Assembly (NCBI GenBank): GCA_903837815.1
Contig: CAILWD010000128.1
Location: 1 to 12,297, forward strand
Length of the DNA: 12,297 bases
Source of the DNA: an uncultured Chloroflexota bacterium
Lineage (GTDB): Bacteria > Chloroflexota > Anaerolineae > Anaerolineales > Villigracilaceae
Reading direction: 5' to 3'
The notes beneath the pieces were generated by a model. That model saw only the letters and a list, made by a program, of their open reading frames with translations. It was not told where the DNA came from and did not search any database. Made by a program: the position numbers and the translations under genes. This document shows, piece after piece, positions 7,082-12,297 of this stretch. How positions within the stretch are numbered: the first letter of the stretch is position 1; each line of letters starts with the position of its first letter.

Positions 7082-8416
7082 TTATTTCTCTTTTCTTTCG
7101 TCTGCCGCCTGGGCGTGGGCTTCGAGACTTTCGGCGCGAGCCAAAACTGCGGCATGTTTGCTCAGCTTCGAGGCTGATTCATGATTCAGGGCAACCAGAC
7201 TGACGATGTGGACAAAGTCCCAAACGTTCAGCGGGGAGGCGAATCGCGCTGTTCCGTTGGTGGGCATCACATGACTCGGACCGGCAACGTAGTCGCCAAG
7301 CGCCTCGAAGGAATGCTCGCCGAGGAATACTCCGCCCGCTGCTTCGATCTTTTCGCTCAAGCCCCAGGGGTCGGCGACGGAAAGGCAGAGATGTTCGGGG
7401 GCGTAGGTGTTGGCAAGTTCGGCGGCTTCGAGAACATCATGTGTGATGATTGCGCCGCTGCGGTGTTGCAAAGATTGGGCAAGGATTTCGGCGCGGGGCA
7501 AGGTCTCAACCCGACGCGCCACTTCCACTTGGACGGCTTCAGCCAGTTTTCGGGAAGGGGTGAGCAAAATCGCGGACGCCAGCACATCATGTTCCGCCTG
7601 TGCCAGAAGGTCGGCGGCGACCCAGCCCGGGGCGGCGGTTTCGTCGGCGATGACCATCGTTTCGGTGGGGCCAGCCAGCCCGTCGATGCCGACTACGCCG
7701 AAGACTTGTCGCTTGGCAAGGGTGACGAAGAGGTTGCCAGGCCCGAAGATTTTATCCACCGCGCGGATGGATTCGGTGCCATAGGCGAGGGCCGCAATTG
7801 CCTGCGCTCCGCCCAATGTATAAACTTCTTTAATGCCGAGGAAGGCGCACGCGGCGAGGGTGATATCTGCCACTTCGCCTGTGGCGCGGTTTGGCGGGAC
7901 GACGACCACGATTTCTTTCACGCCCGCCACCTGCGCCGGTACGGCAGACATGATGACCGTCGAGGGCAGGGGGGCGGTTCCGCCGGGGACGTACAACCCC
8001 ACGCGCTTGATCGGGCGGATGAACTGACCGAGGGTTCCGTCGCCTTCCTGCATCATCCATGAGTTGAGCGGCTGGCGTTCATGAAAGCGGCGCACGCGCT
8101 CGGCAGAAATTTTGATCGCGGTGAGTTCCTCATCCGAAATGGATTTGAGGGCATTGGATAATTTTTCGGGCGGCACGCGGAACGCGAAGCGTTCGGCGGT
8201 GCGATTATCGAGGCGCTGACTCCACTCTTGCAGGGCGGCATCCCCCCGTTTGCGGACGTCTGCGAGAATGCGGGTGACGGCTTGTTCGGGGGTGAGGGCT
8301 TCGCCGAAGATTTTTGCAATCCCATCCAGCACGGTTTGGGATACGGGGAACTCATCGGGCGGTTGGCGTTTGAGGATACCCTGCTTTGCCTCTTCGACTG
8401 AGAAAATATTTAACAT
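7082..8416 (-). CDS. hisD: Histidinol dehydrogenase
   Basis: A 444-residue histidinol dehydrogenase. It performs the last two steps of histidine synthesis, L-histidinol to L-histidine with 2 NAD+, as a cytosolic zinc enzyme. Family blocks are seen in order: VGLYVPGGTAPLPSTV (139-154), DKIFGPGN (221-228), LAGPTE (247-252), AQAEHD (272-277), APEHL (339-343), GDYVAGPSHVMPT (374-386). Residues matching the E. coli active site are Q273 and H276, E341 and H342, D375, E429 and H434. The Ser of the usual GPSE is Thr251 here, a mild change. I chose the ATG at 8416 because AAAAGGAAG (8422-8430) precedes it and the upstream in-frame extension (to 8563) is translated intergenic repeat. It stands alone: terminators flank it on both sides and no other his gene is in view. 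A HisD-like dehydrogenase for another alcohol is a less likely alternative. Confidence 0.93.
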   Translation of the reverse strand: MLNIFSVEEAKQGILKRQPPDEFPVSQTVLDGIAKIFGEALTPEQAVTRILADVRKRGDAALQEWSQRLDNRTAERFAFRVPPEKLSNALKSISDEELTAIKISAERVRRFHERQPLNSWMMQEGDGTLGQFIRPIKRVGLYVPGGTAPLPSTVIMSAVPAQVAGVKEIVVVVPPNRATGEVADITLAACAFLGIKEVYTLGGAQAIAALAYGTESIRAVDKIFGPGNLFVTLAKRQVFGVVGIDGLAGPTETMVIADETAAPGWVAADLLAQAEHDVLASAILLTPSRKLAEAVQVEVARRVETLPRAEILAQSLQHRSGAIITHDVLEAAELANTYAPEHLCLSVADPWGLSEKIEAAGGVFLGEHSFEALGDYVAGPSHVMPTNGTARFASPLNVWDFVHIVSLVALNHESASKLSKHAAVLARAESLEAHAQAADERKEK

Positions 8417-8436
8417 GGGAACTTCCTTTTCTAACC

Positions 8437-8453
8437 ACCTTGTTACGCAAGGT
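8437..8453 (-). promoter_or_regulatory. Short hairpin just upstream of the hisD ribosome-binding site
   Basis: ACCTTG (8437-8442) and CAAGGT (8448-8453) form a perfect 6-bp stem with a 5-base loop, ending 6 bases before the hisD SD (8422-8430) in the minus direction. It may tune translation or be chance. A TAGAAT that could serve as a -10 box lies further up, without a convincing -35. Confidence 0.35.
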
Positions 8454-8495
8454 TTGGATGCGTCCAATTCTACATGATTAATCCCAAATTTAATC

Positions 8496-8586
8496 TGGAC
8501 GCAGATGAACGCTGATCGGGAAGAAAAAATCCGCGTTTTCACCTGCCCTTGCGGGCGGTGCAAGGGTCAGCGTGAATCAGCATCCC
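8496..8586. repeat. Palindromic intergenic element (REP/MITE-like) with inner hairpin
   Basis: The two ends are imperfect inverted repeats: 8496-8518 (containing GACGCAGATGAACGCTGAT) against 8564-8586 (containing TCAGCGTGAATCAGCATC), with 16 of 23 bases pairing without gaps. Inside lies a perfect 7-bp hairpin, CCCTTGC (8546-8552) with GCAAGGG (8560-8566). An alternative stem, GCCC-TTGC-GGGC, competes with it. The wording, including AATCCGCG in the middle, recalls short non-coding repeats scattered between genes of some environmental bacteria. Only one copy is in this window, so calling it a repeat is an inference from symmetry. Confidence 0.45.
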
Positions 8587-8604
8587 AAATGCCTTTAAAA
8601 ACAA

Positions 8605-8637
8605 ACACACCCGCGAAACCTTAATTTCGGGGTGTGT
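8605..8637 (-). terminator. Intrinsic terminator after fabH
   Basis: ACACACCCGCGAAA (8605-8618) pairs with TTTCGGGGTGTGT (8625-8637), giving 13 bp with one bulged base and a 6-base loop CCTTAA. In the minus direction it is followed by TTTGTTTTT, a good T run. It starts 16 bases after the fabH stop and ends the fabF-fabH unit. Confidence 0.88.
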
Positions 8638-8652
8638 CATGTTTGCAGGGGA

Positions 8653-9756
8653 CTACAACTCCTTGCGCGAGAAGAAACCTTCGATGTGGCGCAGGATACG
8701 ACGGATGTAGGAGCGCAGTCGCGCAAACCAGCGGTATGGTTCGACACGGACATGTTTCTTGCTGGGAAGCGGGCCGGTCCATTCGACGACCATCGCAGCC
8801 CAGGTTAATCCGCCGCCGAAAGCGACGAAGACGACCTTATCCTTTGGCTTGATCTGCGATTTTTGAATCGCCTCAATGGTGGCGATGGGAACAGAGGCGG
8901 TGGATGTGTTGCCGTAGCGGTCCACGTTGATGACGAATTTATCCAGCGGCATTTTCAGGTGTTTGGCGGCAGAGTCGATGATGCGGTAATTGGCCTGGTG
9001 CGGCACGATCCACTGCACATCGTTGGTGGTGAGTTGGATTTGTTCCAGCGCTTCGGTAACGGCTTTTCCCATCACGCGGGTGGCGAAGCGGAAGACTTCC
9101 TTGCCATCCATGTGGATGAAGTGCTTTCCCTCGCGGATGGTGGCTTCGGTGGCTGGACAGTGTGCCCCGCCCGCCGGCACGTTCAATGCGTCGGCTCCCG
9201 AACCGTCCGAGTGCATCACTGCCGACATGACGCCGCCGGGTTGGTCGCTCGCCTGCAAGACAAACGCCCCTGCGCCATCGCCGAACAGGATACAGGTGTT
9301 GCGATCTTTCCAGTTCGTGAAACGCGAGAGGACTTCCGTGCCGACGACCAGCACATTTTTGATCGATCCGCTGCGGATGGCTTGCGCGCCCATATTGAGG
9401 GCGTAGACGAATCCCGTGCAGGCGGCTTGTAAATCGAAGGCTCCCGCCTTCGTCGCCCCAATCTGGTCCTGGATAAGGCAGGCGGTGGCGGGGAAAATAT
9501 ACTCCGGCGAGGACGAGGTGCAGATGATCAAATCCAATTCGGTGGGGACGAGATTTGCAACCTTCAATGCCCTGATCGCCGCCTCCACTCCCATCGTCGA
9601 GGGAAAATCGGTTTCGCTGGCAATGTGCCGCTCGCGGATTCCCGTCCGCTCCCGGATCCACTCGTCGCTGGTCTCCACCAGTTTGGAAATGTCGTCATTG
9701 GTTAAAACAGGCTCAGGCACATACATGCCCCAGCCCGTGATATGCGCAAATGGCAT
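8653..9756 (-). CDS. fabH: Beta-ketoacyl-ACP synthase III, with basic C-terminal extension
   Basis: A 367-residue KAS III. It starts fatty-acid synthesis by condensing an acyl-CoA (acetyl- or branched-chain) with malonyl-ACP in the cytosol. The catalytic triad is complete: Cys113 in AACTGF, His253 in VPHQAN, Asn283 in YGNTSTAS. The GGGLTW block (314-319) follows. The family normally ends a few residues after this, near 320-330. Here about 37 further residues follow, with 11 Lys/Arg and large hydrophobics spaced every 3-4 residues (W343, F344, L347, I351, I354, L355, I358, F361, F362). This could form an amphipathic helix that touches the membrane. The ATG at 9756 has AAGGAG a few bases upstream, and the gene follows fabF by 12 bases, so the two are one operon. 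The primer (acetyl, propionyl or branched acyl-CoA) is not decided by the residues I can read. Confidence 0.95.
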   Translation of the reverse strand: MPFAHITGWGMYVPEPVLTNDDISKLVETSDEWIRERTGIRERHIASETDFPSTMGVEAAIRALKVANLVPTELDLIICTSSSPEYIFPATACLIQDQIGATKAGAFDLQAACTGFVYALNMGAQAIRSGSIKNVLVVGTEVLSRFTNWKDRNTCILFGDGAGAFVLQASDQPGGVMSAVMHSDGSGADALNVPAGGAHCPATEATIREGKHFIHMDGKEVFRFATRVMGKAVTEALEQIQLTTNDVQWIVPHQANYRIIDSAAKHLKMPLDKFVINVDRYGNTSTASVPIATIEAIQKSQIKPKDKVVFVAFGGGLTWAAMVVEWTGPLPSKKHVRVEPYRWFARLRSYIRRILRHIEGFFSRKEL

Positions 9757-9768
9757 TTTGTCTCCTTG

Positions 9769-11007
9769 CTATTTGAAGCGACTCATTACCAGCGTGGCGT
9801 TGTGACCGCCAAACCCGAACGAGTTGGACATCACATTTCTTGCTTCAACTTTGCGCGGCTGGTTGGGAACATAATCCAGGTCGCAGTCGGGGTCGGGCGT
9901 TTCGTAGTTGATGGTCGGCGGCAGAATGTTGTTCAAGAGCGCCATCGCGCAGATGACTCCCTCGATCGCACCGGAAGCGCCGAGCAGGTGACCGGTCATC
10001 GATTTGGTCGAGGAGACGGGGATTTTGTACGCCTGCGCTCCAAACATATTCTTGATGGCGGCGGTTTCGCTCTTGTCGTTCAGGCTGGTGGATGTGCCAT
10101 GCGCATTGATGTAATCGATTTCGTCGAGGTTCAACCCGGCGTTTTCCACCGCCAGCCGCATGGACATCGTGGCTCCCGCGCCGTTTTCAGCCGGGGCGGA
10201 GATGTGGTGCGCGTCGTCGGTTGTGCCGTAGCCCGTGAATTCGCACAGGATGTTCGCGCCGCGTGCCTGGGCATGTTCCAGCGATTCCATAATCATGATC
10301 CCTGCGCCTTCACCCATGACAAACCCGTCACGGTCTTTGTCGAACGGGCGCGAGGCTTTTGTCGGCTCATCGTTGCGGGTCGAGAGGGCGGTCATCACAT
10401 TCATACCGGCCATTGCTATTGCGGTGATTGCTGCCTCTGCCGCGCCTGCAATCATTACATCTGCCGCGCCGCGCCGAATCATTTCAGCGGCTTCGCCCAG
10501 CGCGTTTGTTCCCGAGGCGCAGGCGGTTGCCAGCGACATGTTGGGTCCGCGCGCACCGACGCGGATGGCGATGTTGCCCGCCGCTCCATCGGAGATCATC
10601 ATCGGGATCAGGAAGGGGCTGACGCGGTCCGGTCCGCGCTGGCGCATGACTTCATACTGTTCGATCAAGGTGCTGATTCCGCCGATGCCGGAGCCGATTA
10701 AAATTCCCACGCGGTCACGGTTGGCGTCGTCGATGGTCAAGCCCGCATGTGATAATGCCTCCAGTGTGGCAACAGTGGCAAACTGGGTGAAGCGGTCCAT
10801 CTTGCGGGCTTCACGCACGCCGAACATGGCGGCGGCATCGAATCCCTTGATTTCTGCGGCAAATTTGGTCTTGTGCGCGCTGGTGTCGAAATGGGTGATG
10901 GTAGCCATGCCTGACTTCCCTGCCAGCAGCGCTTCCCAGGTTTCTCTTACGCTATTCCCAACCGGGCTGATACAGCCCAAGCCTGTAATAACAACTCGTT
11001 TTCGCAT
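9769..11007 (-). CDS. fabF: Beta-ketoacyl-ACP synthase II
   Basis: A 412-residue KAS II, the normal length. It elongates acyl-ACP by condensation with malonyl-ACP in type II fatty-acid synthesis in the cytosol. The KAS I/II triad is complete: Cys163 in TACASGTN, His303 in NAHGTSTSLND, His340 in MTGHLLGASG, with Lys335 in STKSMTGH. The terminal block SFGFGGHNATLV carries the gating Phe (F400). The ATG at 11007 has AAGGAG 7 bases upstream (11015-11020). Another ATG at 11009-11011 is in a different frame and only 3 bases from the SD, so I reject it. It is the first gene of a fabF-fabH unit. No acpP, fabD or fabG lies in the window, so the rest of the pathway is elsewhere. A long leader with paired segments precedes it. 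FabB is excluded by the FabF-like length and blocks, though only phylogeny would settle it. Confidence 0.95.
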   Translation of the reverse strand: MRKRVVITGLGCISPVGNSVRETWEALLAGKSGMATITHFDTSAHKTKFAAEIKGFDAAAMFGVREARKMDRFTQFATVATLEALSHAGLTIDDANRDRVGILIGSGIGGISTLIEQYEVMRQRGPDRVSPFLIPMMISDGAAGNIAIRVGARGPNMSLATACASGTNALGEAAEMIRRGAADVMIAGAAEAAITAIAMAGMNVMTALSTRNDEPTKASRPFDKDRDGFVMGEGAGIMIMESLEHAQARGANILCEFTGYGTTDDAHHISAPAENGAGATMSMRLAVENAGLNLDEIDYINAHGTSTSLNDKSETAAIKNMFGAQAYKIPVSSTKSMTGHLLGASGAIEGVICAMALLNNILPPTINYETPDPDCDLDYVPNQPRKVEARNVMSNSFGFGGHNATLVMSRFK

Positions 11008-11043
11008 TCATGTACTCCTTGATAAATTCCTTTGTCAGACCCC

Positions 11044-11090
11044 AAAGGTTTCTCCTGCAAGATGGATGCTTGCCCGGTGTGAAAACCTTT
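11044..11090 (-). promoter_or_regulatory. Nested stem-loop in the fabF leader
   Basis: Outer arms AAAGGTTT (11044-11051) and AAACCTTT (11083-11090) are perfect 8-bp complements. Within them, GCAAG (11057-11061) and CTTGC (11069-11073) form a second stem with a 7-base loop. It lies about 37 bases upstream of the fabF ATG. There is no T run after it, so it is not a plain terminator. It could be a leader structure or a protein site. It matches no riboswitch I recognise. Confidence 0.4.
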
Positions 11091-11108
11091 AGGAACTTTT
11101 GAGCTAAC

Positions 11109-11137
11109 AAAAAAGGACAAGCCTCAAACCTGTCCTT
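11109..11137 (-). terminator. Intrinsic terminator after the HAD-DinB gene
   Basis: AAGGACA (11113-11119) pairs with TGTCCTT (11131-11137) around an 11-base loop. In the minus direction the stem runs straight into TTTTTTG (the A run at 11109-11114 on the plus strand). It begins 42 bases after the HAD-DinB stop and isolates it from fabF. Confidence 0.85.
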
Positions 11138-11140
11138 CAT

Positions 11141-11170
11141 ATAATAACCCTGATGAGGTTGGGAAGTCAC
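11141..11170 (-). promoter_or_regulatory. Possible fabF promoter
   Basis: On the minus strand GTGACT (11165-11170) and TATTAT (11141-11146) are 18 bases apart. The predicted start would fall in the terminator hairpin just downstream, which makes it doubtful unless that hairpin acts as an attenuator. No better candidate was seen between 11020 and 11140. Confidence 0.25.
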
Positions 11171-11179
11171 GCGAAAATT

Positions 11180-12297
11180 CTACAATTTCTTCAACGTCCG
11201 CCATGCCTGATGGATGTGCAGGCGGTCATGTTCCGCGATAAACCCGACGACTTCCAAAAAGTTGGTCGGACCAAAAATGGCGTGACGCGCCTTGCGGTTC
11301 CAGTCCAGAACTTCCTTGAGTATGTTCAACGTGTTCCGCCTTGCTTCGTTGAATTCTCTCAATGCTGTGGCGCAATCTTCATGCATGTAATCGCGTTGGT
11401 TGGCCCACACGCTGGTATCGGGGCGCGGGATGAACGGCTCACCGCCCTCTTTGAACAAATCGATCTGCATCTGGTGGACTTCGCGTTCCGTATCGCGCAA
11501 ATGGCTGACCAATTCCTTCAAGCACCATTCGTCTGACGTTGGTTTGTGCGACCATGCTGAGCCGTCAAATGCGCGCGAAAAACCGTTGAATACGGCCGGG
11601 GTGGCGGCTAGAACTCCGAGAGCAGAATCGACCGATTTGAAGGATGGGGTCAATGTGGATAGGTCGGTGGATTCAAGCCAGGAACGCAGGTCTGATAGTT
11701 TGCGCCGCCCCACAGATTCGAATCCCGACGGGGGAGTTGGTTTGTCTCCCACGTAATTGGTTGCCAGCCCAAGCTTTTTCGCAGGGAGGATGTCACGGTC
11801 CAGGTCGTTGCCAACCATCAGCACGGGACCGTCCTGCCAGCCCATGCGGCCAAGGACTTCGGCGTAGTAGGCGGGATGCGTCTTGGTGAAGTGGAAATGC
11901 TCGAAAGACGAGACGATCTCGAACTGCTCAGGCTCGAAGCCTGCCCAGCGCAGGCGATGATGCGTGGCTTTGCGCGGAAAGAGTGGGTCGGTGGCGATGG
12001 CGATGCGGAAGCCCTGCGAGAATGCCCAGTCGATGAAAGACTTTGCCTCAGGCTTGGGCGAGGTCACCCCGCTGAGGGTGGGGAAGATGTGGTCGTAGAA
12101 ATTTTCGATCACGTCGACAAGTTTCTCGCGGGAGGTTCCAATCTTCGGGTAGAACTCTGCGTTGAAGACCTCCTCCAACGTTTGCGAAAAATCCTCATTT
12201 TCCATCATCTTCTTTGTGCCAGACATCAATGCGCGGACCATCACGTCTGGTGCAGCGTGCGGCGCAAGCTCCCGCGATAGCGCCTGGAAGTAGACGG
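11180..12297 (-). CDS. HAD-superfamily hydrolase fused to a DinB-like domain (5' end outside window)
   Basis: The reading frame stays open through the right edge, so the true N-terminus, with the HAD nucleophile Asp motif, is not visible. Positions here count from the GTG at 12244. The HAD part has motif II Thr in IATD (82-86), motif III Lys121 in TKTHP, and motif IV GNDLDRD (145-151), typical of phosphatases that act on small phosphate esters. Residues 205-354 look like a four-helix DinB/YfiT-like domain. H248, H339 and H343 fit the metal-binding triad, with the two last His four residues apart as in YfiT. DinB-fold proteins include thiol-dependent transferases, so the fusion may couple dephosphorylation with a metal-dependent transfer, but this is speculation. 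No clear partner is near. The terminator at 11109-11137 ends its transcription. The HAD identity is fairly firm and the DinB assignment good but based on motif spacing only. Confidence 0.8.
   Translation of the reverse strand, partial: VYFQALSRELAPHAAPDVMVRALMSGTKKMMENEDFSQTLEEVFNAEFYPKIGTSREKLVDVIENFYDHIFPTLSGVTSPKPEAKSFIDWAFSQGFRIAIATDPLFPRKATHHRLRWAGFEPEQFEIVSSFEHFHFTKTHPAYYAEVLGRMGWQDGPVLMVGNDLDRDILPAKKLGLATNYVGDKPTPPSGFESVGRRKLSDLRSWLESTDLSTLTPSFKSVDSALGVLAATPAVFNGFSRAFDGSAWSHKPTSDEWCLKELVSHLRDTEREVHQMQIDLFKEGGEPFIPRPDTSVWANQRDYMHEDCATALREFNEARRNTLNILKEVLDWNRKARHAIFGPTNFLEVVGFIAEHDRLHIHQAWRTLKKL

Noticed and set aside
7181..8062. 293-codon open frame on the plus strand opposite hisD
   Set aside because: Shadow of hisD, with low-complexity Gly/Asp-rich translation and no recognisable domain.
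7082..8416. HisD homologue acting on another alcohol (such as sulfopropanediol), suggested by a neighbouring GntR gene
   Set aside because: The terminator and new promoter separate it from GntR, no transporter genes are near, and all histidinol/Zn residues are kept.
8417..8563. Longer hisD start at 8563
   Set aside because: The extension would translate the intergenic palindromic element and the SD hairpin, and HisD proteins do not have it.
9742..10701. 319-codon open frame on the plus strand opposite fabF
   Set aside because: Shadow of fabF, whose full set of catalytic residues is in the other strand.
11009..11011. ATG closer to the fabF SD
   Set aside because: It is in another frame that ends after about 20 codons. 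The ATG at 11005-11007 has better SD spacing and gives the full FabF.

Overview
The window looks like a chromosomal segment of a free-living bacterium, GC-rich by eye (not computed). It holds housekeeping and central-metabolism genes, each with a Shine-Dalgarno site of the AAGGAG type. My best guess is Chloroflexota, class Anaerolineae. This rests on the character of the proteins (fused gamma-alpha KorA, a solitary HisD, a HAD-DinB fusion) and is an inference that needs a database search. I saw no tRNA, rRNA, CRISPR array, transposase or phage gene.

Layout: positions 1-1744 carry two plus-strand genes in one transcription unit. These are the C-terminal part of an ABC exporter with fused membrane and ATPase domains (cut by the left edge) and a short cytosolic histidine-kinase-like protein. 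They converge on a block of eight minus-strand genes that fills the rest of the window. In transcription order (right to left) these are: a HAD hydrolase-DinB fusion (cut by the right edge), fabF, fabH, hisD, a GntR/FCD-type regulator, korA, korB and a thiolase.

The minus-strand block splits into at least five transcription units, marked by hairpin terminators: HAD-DinB | fabF-fabH | hisD | GntR-korA-korB | thiolase. Terminators follow HAD-DinB (11109-11137), fabH (8605-8637), hisD (7017-7054) and korB (3168-3204). The GntR-kor unit has the best promoter in the window (TTGACT, 17 bp, TAAAAT). A 15-bp palindrome covers its predicted start site, which points to autoregulation. The thiolase has its own TATAAT box and a dyad just upstream of, and slightly overlapping, its ribosome-binding site.

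Functionally, KorAB (2-oxoacid:ferredoxin oxidoreductase) makes acyl-CoA and reduced ferredoxin. The thiolase joins or cleaves short acyl-CoAs, FabH starts fatty-acid synthesis from an acyl-CoA, and FabF elongates it. The neighbourhood is therefore mostly acyl-CoA and fatty-acid metabolism, with hisD as an unrelated neighbour.

I found no clearly new multi-gene system. The most unusual things are a lysine-rich, histone-H1-like tail on KorA, an Arg-rich amphipathic tail on FabH, a histidine kinase whose canonical histidine position is arginine, the HAD-DinB fusion, a palindromic intergenic element upstream of hisD, and the GntR operator over the kor promoter. No gene-free stretch exceeds 300 bases; the longest (8417-8652) holds the intergenic element, a hairpin at the hisD start and the fabH terminator.
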